Positions 16,677 to 25,022 of a stretch of 64,000 nt of DNA are shown piece after piece (positions within the stretch are counted from its first letter, which is position 1; every line of letters begins with the position of its first letter). Below the pieces are notes generated by a model. That model made no database searches and was not told where the DNA came from. It saw only the letters and a program-made list of their open reading frames with translations. A program made the position numbers and the translations under genes. This stretch comes from an uncultured Butyrivibrio sp. (GTDB taxonomy: Bacteria > Bacillota > Clostridia > Lachnospirales > Lachnospiraceae): positions 1 through 64,000 of the forward strand of contig CAMNEA010000006.1 in assembly GCA_946536145.1 (NCBI GenBank), written 5' to 3'.

Positions 16677-17870
16677 TTATTTTGATGAGCCTGACTGAAC
16701 CTTCTCAAATGCCCATGATCCGGTAGATGTGTCTGCTGTCTTGATATAAGCTGTATCACGTACTGCATCGCCGATAGAGTCAAAAGCGATCGATCCGGAA
16801 ACACCGTCATACTTAACAGACGGGATCGCCGCCTTGATGGCGCCCTTATCTGCGGAGCCCGCTGCCTTGATTGCCTCAAGCGCTACATAATAAGCGTCAT
16901 AGCCCATTGCTGTAACAGCTGAGATCGTGTCATTTCCTCCGTTTGCCGCAAGAGCATCAGGATTGCTGTTGATATAACCCTTAACGCCTTTATCAAAAGT
17001 CTCGGAACCGCCCTCCTGATAGAAGGTTGAAACATAGAGCTGAAGATTTGTTCCCTTTGTTGCCTCGAGAACCATGTTGTCATCAAGTGTGTCTGATCCG
17101 AGGAAAGGAATTCCTATATCGAGTGACGCAGCCTGCTCCATGATCTGCTTGGCATAGGCGATCGAAACAGGTGTAAAGATTACATCAGCACCTTCACTCT
17201 TTGCCTTGTTGAGGTAAGAAGTGAAATCTGAATTGTTGGTAGGGAAAGAGTCAGCAATGACTTCTCCGCCGGCAGCTTCAAATACCTGCTTGAAGAAAAC
17301 CACAAGTCCCTGGTCATACTCATTGCCGTTCTCACCAAGGCAGTAAGCCTTCTTGGCTGAGAACTTATCAATAGCAAAATTGGCAAGTACATCCGCCTGG
17401 AAATTGTCCAGGAAGCATATCCTGAAGTAATAGTCATTACCTGCTGTTACATTGGGGTTGGTGCAGGTTACACCGATTGCGGCAAGGCCTGCCTCGTCAA
17501 ACTTTGGTCCGCCTGCCATTGAAACACCTGAGCCGTAGGATCCGAGCACCAGAGATACGTTCTTGCCCACAAGCTCTGAAGCAGCTGATGGAGCCTTGTC
17601 TGCTGATGAACCGTTGTCAGCCATTACCAGCTCAACCTTATAAGTCTTGCCTCCCACCTCAACAGACGGCGTCTCTGAGTTGGCAAACTGCATACCCAGA
17701 ATCTCCTTTTTGCCGCCCGATGCGGAATCACCGGTTGAAGGTTCAAACACGCCGATCCTGATAGTGTCCCCGGAAGCACTGCTTCCCCCATCGGTACCCG
17801 CCGCACCGCCGCAAGCCATAAGGCTGACAGCCATAACAGATGAAAGTACTAAAGCAAAAATCTTCCTCAT
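16677..17870 (-). CDS. livK: branched-chain amino acid-binding lipoprotein
   Basis: The 397-residue protein has a lipoprotein signal (lipobox SLMAC, Cys20) followed by a type I periplasmic-binding fold. Typical text includes IGVFEPSTGDSASGGKKE, LVLGSYGSGVSMAGGPKFDE and VTAMGYDAYYVALEAIKAAG. It is the extracellular receptor of the liv importer and leads the operon, so highest expression is expected. The ligand (Leu/Ile/Val or another amino acid) cannot be fixed. GGAGG precedes the ATG. Confidence 0.92.
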   Translation of the reverse strand: MRKIFALVLSSVMAVSLMACGGAAGTDGGSSASGDTIRIGVFEPSTGDSASGGKKEILGMQFANSETPSVEVGGKTYKVELVMADNGSSADKAPSAASELVGKNVSLVLGSYGSGVSMAGGPKFDEAGLAAIGVTCTNPNVTAGNDYYFRICFLDNFQADVLANFAIDKFSAKKAYCLGENGNEYDQGLVVFFKQVFEAAGGEVIADSFPTNNSDFTSYLNKAKSEGADVIFTPVSIAYAKQIMEQAASLDIGIPFLGSDTLDDNMVLEATKGTNLQLYVSTFYQEGGSETFDKGVKGYINSNPDALAANGGNDTISAVTAMGYDAYYVALEAIKAAGSADKGAIKAAIPSVKYDGVSGSIAFDSIGDAVRDTAYIKTADTSTGSWAFEKVQSGSSK

Positions 17871-17984
17871 AACATTCCTCCTGCATTATAATTTAATCTT
17901 ATAAACTTCTACACTTTATCGTACTACAGTTTTAAATTCATGTATAGTTATTTTTATCAGGTCGCAGCTTTCACGGAAACAAAA

Positions 17985-18019
17985 AAAGACCGGAAAAGGA
18001 ATGATTCCTTCCGGTCTTT
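17985..18019 (-). terminator. terminator after the 18046 lipoprotein gene
   Basis: An 11-bp outer stem (17985-17995 with 18009-18019) and an inner GGAA/TTCC stem separated by a small bulge. On the minus strand it is followed by a T-run (plus-strand A7 at 17981-17987). It ends the 18046-19743 lipoprotein transcript before liv. Confidence 0.85.
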
Positions 18020-18045
18020 CTTGTTCATATTGATAGTTAAAATAT

Positions 18046-19155
18046 TCAGACTCCGGGATAGCCAATCTCTGCTGCCCTGTCCTTAAGCATCTGCTCCATT
18101 TCGCTTCGGGTATATGTCTTTACACCGGCCTCGGTAAATTTCTTCTTGAGCTCATTGGAGTCATCGTAGTCGGCCTCTATAGTGACATCCTCATAGTTGT
18201 CATCGATCATAAAGTACTCATAGTAGTGAGTGCGGCTGTCATAGTCCGCCTCAAAGTAGTAGTCTCTCACACCGACATGCTCGGGATCAAGTCCGTCAGC
18301 CGTGATCGTTGTGTAATCATCTTTACCTGTGTACACATAGTACTCGCCGTACATCGTGAGGGTCTCTTCTACACCGTAGTAGAATTTGTACTCTCCCTTT
18401 GCATCGACAAAGGCACGATCCACAACATGAACAGCAGCTCCGCCTGAGCCCTCGCCTTCAATGGTTCCATCCGGCTTAACTTCCACATAGCTCCTTGACC
18501 ATGAGTCCTGGTCAAAACAGATGACAAGCTCTCCGTCAATCTCTTTTAAGATCATCAGAAGGTGGAATTCATCACCAAAGGGTGCGTCTGCAAGAAGCTC
18601 CGGCTCGCCGTCCCCACCGCAGTCAATCTCGCTGTACTGAATTTCAGGTAAAGCAGGGGCATAAAAAGATCCATCAGCATCTGCAAGGGAAGTTACTATC
18701 TCTGCCATGTTGTATGACTTGCCCTTTTCAAGGACCGCACTTGTATCAAGGTAGGAAGTTCTGTCGCCTGCTCCTGTGTATTTTGCCCTGACACTGCCCT
18801 GCTTGAACTCTTCAAAAAGTGATGCAGCATCTGTTCCGACTGTTTCTCCTTCATCAGATGACTCTTTATCCTTGTTCTCCTCAGCACCTGCATCAGTAGA
18901 CTCTTTATCTTCAGTCTTCACTTCTGCAGCATCTGATGCTTCACTGTCTTTAGTCTCTTTATCGCCGTCAGATGCCTTGCTGTCTTCAGACTCCTCTTTT
19001 GCCTTGTCTTCTAAGGCTTCACTTTCCCCGGCTTTATCCTCGTCAACTGCCTCAAATACAGTGCCTTCACGCTTTGAATCAGCAGCGCTGTTACCACATC
19101 CTGCCGCGGTTATCATAAGTGCACACGAAAGTGCCATTACTGCGAATTTTTTCAT
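18046..19155 (-). CDS. hypothetical lipoprotein
   Basis: The ATG at 19155 follows GGAGG and opens directly into a lipoprotein signal (lipobox ITAAGC); a 10-codon upstream extension has no site. After the Cys comes an acidic Ser/Lys/Asp/Glu-rich linker of about 90 residues, then a globular domain of about 250 residues with repeated acidic-aromatic text (GGDGEPELLADAPFGDEFH, YYEYFMIDDNYEDVTIEADYDD). I recognise no enzyme family. It follows a second lipoprotein gene by about 33 bases and probably shares its transcript. A surface-exposed, membrane-anchored role is the only supported statement. Confidence 0.8.
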   Translation of the reverse strand: MKKFAVMALSCALMITAAGCGNSAADSKREGTVFEAVDEDKAGESEALEDKAKEESEDSKASDGDKETKDSEASDAAEVKTEDKESTDAGAEENKDKESSDEGETVGTDAASLFEEFKQGSVRAKYTGAGDRTSYLDTSAVLEKGKSYNMAEIVTSLADADGSFYAPALPEIQYSEIDCGGDGEPELLADAPFGDEFHLLMILKEIDGELVICFDQDSWSRSYVEVKPDGTIEGEGSGGAAVHVVDRAFVDAKGEYKFYYGVEETLTMYGEYYVYTGKDDYTTITADGLDPEHVGVRDYYFEADYDSRTHYYEYFMIDDNYEDVTIEADYDDSNELKKKFTEAGVKTYTRSEMEQMLKDRAAEIGYPGV

Positions 19156-19188
19156 ATACTTTTTTCCTCCAACACTTTTCAACACTTA

Positions 19189-19743
19189 TCAGCCCCCGAG
19201 CGTATTTCTGACAAGCTCCCTTGAACCATCCTCATCGAGTTCAACAGCATCGTAAGCCTTTCCCTCGGAATCGATGATGATTCCGGAAACGAGATCCTCA
19301 TTGAAGTGATAGCCGTATTCTCCCATAGTGCCTTTAATCTTGGTATACTCTTTGTCATCGTCAGTCTTGGCATCTTCTGTAGTAAACATACCATAGTCAA
19401 AGATCTGATCATCCCTGTAGATATAGATTATTTCTCCGTCCTCATTTCTGAACATTGCAAAATCAATAACCTTGTCAGAGCCATCTGCGCTCTTAAGTCC
19501 TCCCATAAATGTAAGGGAATCCTGAATAGCCTTTACCTCAGCTTCGAAGTCGGGCTCCTCTTCTCCGTCCTCTGCTGCCTGAGTATCTTCAGTCTGCTCT
19601 GCTGTCTTAGCAGTTTCTTCCTGCACTGCCTCTGTTGTCTGCTCAGTACTCTCACTGTTTGTATTACCGCATGCTGCTACAGAAAAAGCCATAACAACCA
19701 TGCAAAGTCCTGCTACAATTCTCTTAATAGTACCTGCTTTCAT
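19189..19743 (-). CDS. hypothetical lipoprotein
   Basis: The 184-residue protein has a lipoprotein signal with lipobox FSVAAC, a Glu/Thr/Gln-rich linker (about residues 28-62), and a domain of about 120 residues (MGGLKSADGSDKVIDFAMFR, EYTKIKGTMGEYGYHFNEDL, DSEGKAYDAVELDEDG). Domain and lipid anchor place it on the outer face of the membrane. I recognise no family. It is the first gene of a pair with the larger lipoprotein downstream. Confidence 0.8.
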   Translation of the reverse strand: MKAGTIKRIVAGLCMVVMAFSVAACGNTNSESTEQTTEAVQEETAKTAEQTEDTQAAEDGEEEPDFEAEVKAIQDSLTFMGGLKSADGSDKVIDFAMFRNEDGEIIYIYRDDQIFDYGMFTTEDAKTDDDKEYTKIKGTMGEYGYHFNEDLVSGIIIDSEGKAYDAVELDEDGSRELVRNTLGG

Positions 19744-19847
19744 TTTTTCATCTCCTCTTCATTTTCAATTTTCAAAACATTGATAATGATACACCTCAAA
19801 CTGTACCAATTCTATTAAATATTTATAAAATCGGTATTGTGTCAGAA

Positions 19848-19892
19848 AAAGCGCCATGGATCTGCATTTAAGATGCTTATCCATGACGCTTT
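19848..19892 (-). terminator. terminator after the sortase gene
   Basis: 14-base arms (19848-19861 and 19879-19892) with one mismatch and an inner GCAT/ATGC stem. Plus-strand A5 just before the left arm gives a U-run on the minus transcript. It ends 4 bases before the sortase stop. Confidence 0.8.
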
Positions 19893-19896
19893 GTAT

Positions 19897-21189
19897 TTAT
19901 CCTTGTTCCCCGACCCTCACAGCAAACATAATAAAGTTGAGCTGGTCAGACTTTGTACATGTTGAAAGAGTTATGATCTTATCATCTACAGAAGGTTCAA
20001 TCCCCGTATCGATATATGTACGATACTCAATTGTATCCAGAAACTGCCTCATCTTATCGGAAGAATCCCCGCAGACGTTGTAGATCTCGGAGTTCTCCGG
20101 CACGCCCATATATGCAAAGATCATATACCTGTAAATGTTATCAGGTGTAATGATCCTGATGTACTTGTGGTCCTTGAGGAAGTCATTGTTGTTCTTGTAA
20201 TACTTAAATGCGCCGAACATTGTGTAATCGCGCATATTATGACCATAAATTATGGTATTCGGATCACTCAGATCAGTTTTCGATCTGTAATCAAAGAAAA
20301 TCGATCCCGTGTCAGCCTCTGTTCCCGTATTATCCAGATCCGCGTACTTTTGATTATCGCCTGCCTGCATCACAGGCTGGCTTATGAGATCATCCTCAAA
20401 CCAGATCCAGGCCGCAGTTTCAGGATATTCTTCCTTCAGCTCAACCAGTTTTTCCTGCAAAAGAGCTGCTTTTTCATTTATTTCAGAGAGATCAGCTGAA
20501 GTATCAGGTTCCTTCGACGCATCGGATTCTGATGCCGCTTCCTGCTCTATAGAAGCAGCGTTCTCTGCTTCCAAGTTGCCGGCATCAGTGTTCTCTTCTT
20601 CGGACTTAACTTCCTCATAAACCGCATCTGCAGTTTCTACGTTGCCGGTATCAGTGCTCTTATCTTCTTCGGATTTTACTTCCCCATCGTCCACATCTGC
20701 AGTTTCCAGGTTCCCGGTATCAGTGTTCTCTTCTTCGGACTTAACCTCCTCATCAACCACATCTGCAGTTTCCAAGTTGCCGGCATCAGTGCTCTTTTCT
20801 TCTTCGGACTTAACTTCCTCATCGGCCACATCTGCAGTTTCTGAGTTTCCGGTATCAGTGTTCTCTTCTTCGGATTCTGCTTTCGGCTCACTCTCGTTTA
20901 CTTCTTCAAAGATCTCAGGTGAACTCTCACCTGCTTCCGGTCCGCTATGTGAGTCCGTCTCTATCCCGCTCTTCCCGCTTTGCCTGCTGCCCGAGTCTGC
21001 CGCGCACTTTGCGGCAACCGCTACAAGACATATCACAAGTAAAACCGGTATCACTACCTTAAGATGCCTCTTCAAATAACCAAACAGACTAAGAATAACT
21101 ATTACCGCAATTTCCGGGTAAACAATAAAAGGAAGGAGCTTTCTGTGCTTTTTATTAAACGCTTTAAACTTTTCTAAAATCTTCTGCAA
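19897..21189 (-). CDS. srtB: class B sortase with long repetitive acidic linker
   Basis: The 430-residue protein appears to start at TTG (21187-21189). It has two hydrophobic segments (about 20-38 and 44-61), an acidic linker with 22/23-residue repeats (111-212), and a sortase domain from about 240. Catalytic residues are visible: His317 in IIYGHNMRDYTMFG, Cys411 in ITLSTC and Arg425 in FAVRVG; the helix-rich insertion is of class B type. Sortases join surface proteins to the peptidoglycan or each other. No protein with an evident sorting signal lies in the window. The two helices and long stalk are unusual for SrtB, which normally has one short anchor. Confidence 0.9.
   Translation of the reverse strand: MQKILEKFKAFNKKHRKLLPFIVYPEIAVIVILSLFGYLKRHLKVVIPVLLVICLVAVAAKCAADSGSRQSGKSGIETDSHSGPEAGESSPEIFEEVNESEPKAESEEENTDTGNSETADVADEEVKSEEEKSTDAGNLETADVVDEEVKSEEENTDTGNLETADVDDGEVKSEEDKSTDTGNVETADAVYEEVKSEEENTDAGNLEAENAASIEQEAASESDASKEPDTSADLSEINEKAALLQEKLVELKEEYPETAAWIWFEDDLISQPVMQAGDNQKYADLDNTGTEADTGSIFFDYRSKTDLSDPNTIIYGHNMRDYTMFGAFKYYKNNNDFLKDHKYIRIITPDNIYRYMIFAYMGVPENSEIYNVCGDSSDKMRQFLDTIEYRTYIDTGIEPSVDDKIITLSTCTKSDQLNFIMFAVRVGEQG
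20554..20859 (-). repeat. in-frame repeats coding the sortase linker
   Basis: About four and a half units coding TDTGNLETADVVDEEVKSEE-like segments. Units alternate between 23 residues (ending in KS) and 22 residues (ending in N), so the higher-order period is 45 residues, 135 bases. Confidence 0.85.
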
Positions 21190-21229
21190 TTTCCGATATA
21201 CCTTTCCAGGGATTCTGTCCCATCCGCTT

Positions 21230-21235
21230 ATTATA
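21230..21235 (-). promoter_or_regulatory. -10 element of the sortase gene
   Basis: Perfect TATAAT on the minus strand about 40 bases upstream of the TTG start. The -35 region is poor. Confidence 0.4.
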
Positions 21236-21301
21236 CAACAAGATTGTTATTTTGCGGAGTTATATCTTTGATTATTTTGGTCTATCAGTCGTCTTTCCGA
21301 A

Positions 21302-21591
21302 TCATTTTCTTGCGAAATACGCGGCAAAGTGCGAGAAAGCTTTAGCATATTCCACCTTTTCTACCTTTCCATCATCCTTCTGCGTATATTCATTGCGGTA
21401 CGAGTTGAAAGGATCTCTTATCAAAATAAACCATCTGTTGTTATGAAGCTTAATATCCAGCGCAGTGAGCGCATAGCCTTTACTGGCCAGGGGTACAGCC
21501 TTGCCTTCAAGCAGCATCCCGCGAATAAGCCTGAGATATCCAATTTCCTCCTGTTTATAATATTCACCGGGATTGGGAACTATAATGTTTC
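21302..21591 (-). pseudogene. fragment of an unrecognised protein gene
   Basis: A minus-strand frame without a start codon reads GNIIVPNPGEYYKQEEIGYL, continues through SKGYALTALDIKLHNNRWFI and LIRDPFNSYRNEY, and ends at 21302. The text is protein-like (a GYALTALDIK...W...IRDPF pattern recalls the His region of papain-like or calpain-like peptidases, a weak resemblance). The first ATG lies at 21517. Upstream the frame meets the tnpB remnant in another phase. I read it as the 3' end of a gene cut by an IS200/IS605-type insertion. It could also be an intact 71-residue gene from 21517. Confidence 0.5.
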
Positions 21592-21726
21592 CTAATGATA
21601 GTCTCTGACCTTATTGTTCCGCTTCTTTGTAAGTTGCTTAATCCTGTCTGTGATATCCAGTCTGTTGCTCTTTTTGGCCACTTCCTGTAAGTGGGCTTTT
21701 CTTTTTATGCTATAATAGCCATTAAC
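21592..21726 (-). pseudogene. tnpB (IS200/IS605 family) fragment
   Basis: The minus frame from 21726 to the stop at 21592 reads KRKAHLQEVAKKSNRLDITD followed by RIKQLTKKRNNKVRDYH. This matches the mid-region of TnpB-like proteins, where a hydrophobic-basic helix pair with LT.KRN.KV.DY precedes the RuvC catalytic core. Neither start nor catalytic residues remain; about 45 codons survive. It is a relic of an IS200/IS605-type element. The present GNAT-gene promoter on the other strand lies inside it. Confidence 0.6.
21708..21716 (+). promoter_or_regulatory. extended -10 promoter of the GNAT gene
   Basis: TGCTATAAT, an extended -10 with perfect hexamer, 31 bases before the ATG at 21748. It lies within the tnpB fragment. 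Confidence 0.6.
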
Positions 21727-21747
21727 TTAACGCAAAAGGACATTATT

Positions 21748-22278
21748 ATGAAAAAACTCTTTTCTGAAATCCCCTGCATCAGTGGAAATGGTCTTGAATT
21801 AAAAAGAATCACTCAGAAGGATGCTGATGCTCTGAAAGAAATGGTTTCCTCCGAAGCTGTCTATAAGCTTGAGCCGACATTTCTTTTTGAAAAGAAATAT
21901 GAAGACATTAACTACGTCATAGATCACCTCTACGATGAGGCGCTTGAAGAATCTCTTCTCCTCGGAATATATGAAGATGACAGTTTCTGCGGAATTGCAG
22001 AGATGTACGGCTACAAGGAGAAGATACATAAGATAAGCGTAGGATTCAGACTCCCGGAGCGCTGCTGGGGCAGAGGTATTGCCTCGAGGGCACTTGGTCT
22101 TATGGTCGATTATATCTACAGCAAGACGGATATCGAGATAATTCAGGCCAGCTCTCTTCCGGAAAACCACGGCTCAGCCAGGGTTCTTGAAAAGAACGGA
22201 TTCAGCCTTGTCGTTCAGTGCTCAGATGAGGACTGGGGCTATGATCATCCACTCCCCACTGACAAGTGGATAAGGTAG
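21748..22278 (+). CDS. GNAT-family N-acetyltransferase (RimJ/RimL-like)
   Basis: The 176-residue protein starts at 21748 (AAAGGA upstream); an in-frame extension overlaps the promoter. It shows the GNAT fold with the acetyl-CoA loop region GFRLPERCWGRGIASRALGLMVDYIY and the conserved ASSLPENHGSARVLEKNGF of the RimJ/L-type Acetyltransf_3 group. It likely acetylates a protein N-terminus or a small amine. It is monocistronic, and nothing in the neighbourhood suggests the substrate. Confidence 0.88.
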   Translation: MKKLFSEIPCISGNGLELKRITQKDADALKEMVSSEAVYKLEPTFLFEKKYEDINYVIDHLYDEALEESLLLGIYEDDSFCGIAEMYGYKEKIHKISVGFRLPERCWGRGIASRALGLMVDYIYSKTDIEIIQASSLPENHGSARVLEKNGFSLVVQCSDEDWGYDHPLPTDKWIR

Positions 22279-22379
22279 TAACGGCAGCCACGTGATCCTG
22301 TCAGCCATCTTCCAATATTCGTGATCGTGTCAGATATCTCCAAATACACTTCCGTCTGGCAATTAGTCCGGTGCTGCCT

Positions 22380-23075
22380 TCACAGTATCCTCTGCGGTTT
22401 GAAATCCAGATAGTCCCCAGAGACCAGGCTGTACTTTATCCCATTCACATTGCCAAGAAGGCTGTCGTGAAATCTCTCCTGCCCATGGCAGTGCGCATAG
22501 ATCACCTGCTCCACTCCGTAGGCCTGCGCCATAAGTGTAAAGCGGCTGACCTTCTCTCCTATCTCCGTCGGTGGATAGTGAAGGAACATGATAAACTTCT
22601 CATATCCCTCTGCTCTCGCCGCTTCAAAGGACAGCTTCAGGCGCTTTGCTTCCCTCTCTACCAGCATCTGGGCGTGCTGCCTTGAGTCAAATCCCTCATA
22701 GCAGTACCCCTTCGTTCCGACAAGCGCATAATCACCATAGGAATAGAAATTATTCTGTAAAAAATGAAGTCTCCCCTCGTAAAGGTCATTCAGCTCTTTT
22801 GTCTTTTTGGGATTCCAAAAAATATCGTGATTGCCTCGAATTAGGATTTTTCTCCCGGGAAGGTCAGCAATAAACTCAAGATCAAGCTGGCAGCCGGGCA
22901 GTTTTTTCCCCCAGCTGTGATCCCCAACAAGTACCAGTGTGTCATTGTCATCCACAAGCTTATTGCAATTCTTCTCTATTTTCTTTTCATGATTTCTCCA
23001 GATCTTACCAAATCTGTCCATTCTCTTCTCAGACTGAAATGACAAGTGAAGATCTCCAAGTGCGTAAAGTGCCAT
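22380..23075 (-). CDS. metallophosphoesterase
   Basis: The protein has the calcineurin-like metal-binding series in order: GDLHLS, VGDHSWG, RGNHDIFW, MFLHYPP and YAHCHGQ. The motif GDHSWG has Ser-Trp-Gly after the His where the family usually has GD. Length (about 231 residues) suits a single-domain bacterial phosphodiesterase. The start at 23075 begins ALYALGDLHLSF; an ATG four codons upstream lies only one base from the GGAG site, so the exact start is uncertain. The substrate is unknown. It follows the phosphatase gene by about 45 bases. Confidence 0.88.
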   Translation of the reverse strand: MALYALGDLHLSFQSEKRMDRFGKIWRNHEKKIEKNCNKLVDDNDTLVLVGDHSWGKKLPGCQLDLEFIADLPGRKILIRGNHDIFWNPKKTKELNDLYEGRLHFLQNNFYSYGDYALVGTKGYCYEGFDSRQHAQMLVEREAKRLKLSFEAARAEGYEKFIMFLHYPPTEIGEKVSRFTLMAQAYGVEQVIYAHCHGQERFHDSLLGNVNGIKYSLVSGDYLDFKPQRIL

Positions 23076-23120
23076 TGTCCTATGCATGCTCCTTTACATC
23101 ATGATAAATATTGTCTTGAA

Positions 23121-23657
23121 CTATAGAAATTCATATCTTTTTACTTCGCAGTTCTTAATACCAATAAGTGAGAACTCTTCATTGTCCATCTCTCTGAAAT
23201 ATGATTCTATGATCCTCACGAGGCCGTTGTGTGCAACAAGAATGTATTCTTTATCCCCGGCTTTGATCTCATCAAGCAGACCATAAATCCTATGCGCGGT
23301 CTGAAGCATCGATTCTCCACTACCAAATCGGCTTGCAAGATCCTTTTTGGCTTCATAAAACTCTAAGCCGTCTCTTGGCGTGGACTCATATCTTCCAAAA
23401 TTCTGCTCAATAAGTCTTGGCTCTATCTCCATCGGTATTCCGGTCACTTCAGAGATATGCCTGGCAGTTTCTGAGGCTCTTATAAGAGGCGAAGACAGAA
23501 TACAGTCCGCTTTAATATTCATCTCAAGTATCTTCCTGCCGGTATCTATTGCCTGCTCATGGCCTTCTGGAGTAAGCTCTATATCAGTCACTCCGCATAT
23601 CTTGTTTTCCACATTCCAAACAGTTTCACCGTGTCTTATATAATAAAAATGATCCAT
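23121..23657 (-). CDS. histidine phosphatase family protein
   Basis: The 178-residue protein belongs to the phosphoglycerate-mutase-like branch. The catalytic RHGET (YYIRHGETVWNVENKICG) is near the N-terminus, SSPLIRASETA follows in the middle, and the second catalytic His is in VAHNGLVRIIESYF. It hydrolyses small phosphate esters; the exact substrate cannot be told. It probably forms a short transcript with the metallophosphoesterase. The start follows a GGAG-like site. Confidence 0.9.
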   Translation of the reverse strand: MDHFYYIRHGETVWNVENKICGVTDIELTPEGHEQAIDTGRKILEMNIKADCILSSPLIRASETARHISEVTGIPMEIEPRLIEQNFGRYESTPRDGLEFYEAKKDLASRFGSGESMLQTAHRIYGLLDEIKAGDKEYILVAHNGLVRIIESYFREMDNEEFSLIGIKNCEVKRYEFL

Positions 23658-23857
23658 AAAATCCCATTTACTCCTTCTTCATAGCTTGTCGCACAAGGAA
23701 ATCCCGTCAGTTACGATTCAAAAGCCATACGAAATCCTCGCAAATTAAAGAGCGTGTCCTGCTTGTCTGATCATACAGAGGACAGTTTTCTGAAGCTTAC
23801 TTATGACTCTTTAACGCAGGCTTCTCGCAGACATTTCCCCTTTTGTCCGCCAAAAGT

Positions 23858-23949
23858 CATGACTTCTTGAATGATATTGCAGAACCCCGCAGGCTGCGGG
23901 GTTCTGTGATTTCATCTAAGAATACATGATTTCTTGAATGATATTCCAG
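23858..23949. repeat. direct repeats flanking a hairpin, in a 294-base gene-free stretch
   Basis: Two 25-base copies (23858-23882 and 23925-23949; two mismatches) surround a perfect 12-bp hairpin (23880-23891 with 23895-23906) that has no T-run. The remainder of 23658-23951 shows no coding frame that I can support. Confidence 0.55.
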
Positions 23950-23951
23950 GC

Positions 23952-24656
23952 TCACACTTCTTCCACATAGTTCACATAGTCCAGATCCCTGAAGAGCGCA
24001 AGGACATCTGTATGTGAACGCTTTCTGTCCAGATCCATGTCTATCATCAGAGCTGTGTCTGAAGACATTATGGTCTTCTCCTTGCTCTTGGTCATGCTGC
24101 TTATCCTAAAACCCTGCTCCTGGATCATGCGGGTGAGCTTATTGACACCATTGTTCTTGTTTATTTCGATATATATGCTCATGTACTGGCTGTACTCTTC
24201 AACCTTGTTGCTTACGTGAAGAAGTACCATATTGGCAAACGCAACCAGCAAAAAGCTGCAGATGCCAACCGTGAGATATCCGGCTCCGATTGCCATTCCC
24301 ATGCAGGAGGTAACCCAGAGCGTTGCTGCCGTTGAGAGCCCCTTTATCTGTTTTCTTCCTGTCACGAGGATAGTGCCGGCACCAAGAAAGCCTATTCCGC
24401 TCACAACACCTGCCGGAATACGGCTCACATCCGCATTAAATCCCGGCAGTGCAGACAGATATAAGTTCAGGGCAGTTGCCGCTGCGGATCCCAGACTCAC
24501 CAGCGCAAAAGTCTTGATTCCCGCGCTATGATGCTTGATAACCCTCTCCCATCCCACAAGGCTTCCAAGAACTGTAGCAAGCACTAGTCTTATCGCAATC
24601 GCAGCGTCACTGCTACCTGTAATAAAATTCATAAAATCAGTAGAACCCATAATCAA
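23952..24656 (-). CDS. MgtC/SapB family membrane protein
   Basis: The 234-residue protein has about four N-terminal helices with the family text VLGSLVGWERVIKHHSAGIKTFALVSLGSA and RIPAGVVSGIGFLGAGTIL. A cytoplasmic ACT-like domain of about 75 residues follows (YIEINKNNGVNKLTRMIQEQG). MgtC-type proteins modulate Mg2+ homeostasis and ATP synthase rather than transport Mg2+ themselves. A 9-bp hairpin (24674-24704) lies in the 5' leader about 20 bases before the start and could be regulatory. It appears monocistronic. Confidence 0.9.
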   Translation of the reverse strand: MIMGSTDFMNFITGSSDAAIAIRLVLATVLGSLVGWERVIKHHSAGIKTFALVSLGSAAATALNLYLSALPGFNADVSRIPAGVVSGIGFLGAGTILVTGRKQIKGLSTAATLWVTSCMGMAIGAGYLTVGICSFLLVAFANMVLLHVSNKVEEYSQYMSIYIEINKNNGVNKLTRMIQEQGFRISSMTKSKEKTIMSSDTALMIDMDLDRKRSHTDVLALFRDLDYVNYVEEV

Positions 24657-24806
24657 CCTCTTTTAGTAAAGTCAAAGTCCGGTGCTGACTTCCGGCCGGA
24701 CTTTAACCCTCATATCATATTATTTATATACCGACAAAAGTAAATCTGACTAAGTCATGGATGAGTCAAGCCTTCTTTTGCCGGATGACAAATTTTACCA
24801 CGAAGA

Positions 24807-25019
24807 TCAAAGCGCATAGAGCATGTTGACAAGATGCTCAAAGGACGAGGATGAATTTCTGGGAGATGCATAGGCGATCCTGCCCCGAAGACGCGGGGCG
24901 AGAAGATCCTCATATCCTTCAACGGAAATGTCTCCGATGAGATCCGATCCGTACACTTTTTCTTCCCATGAAGCCATTGTACCACACCTGTGCAAAATGA
25001 TATTGGGTATGAACTGCAA
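24807..25019 (-). pseudogene. fragment of an iron-type ABC transporter binding protein
   Basis: The 70-residue minus frame reads MQFIPNIILHRCGTMASWEE, then GYEDLLAPRLRGRIAYASPR and NSSSSFEHLVNMLYAL. The pattern W.DLL.P...G.IA.A.P..S.S corresponds to the central hinge part of AfuA/FbpA-type ferric or 2-aminoethylphosphonate binding proteins, which are about 340 residues. Both ends are missing. It begins 4 bases beyond the neighbouring signalling gene. It is gene debris, not a functional gene. The remaining bases down to 24657 hold the mgtC leader hairpin only. Confidence 0.55.
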
Positions 25020-25022
25020 CTT

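Noticed and set aside
20384..21079. CRISPR-like or tandem array on the plus strand
   Set aside because: The repeats are in-frame coding units of the sortase linker, vary in sequence and have no spacers of constant size.
23658..23857. Small gene between the phosphatase and the mgtC-like gene
   Set aside because: Frames on both strands are interrupted within about 15 codons, and no ribosome site precedes an ATG.
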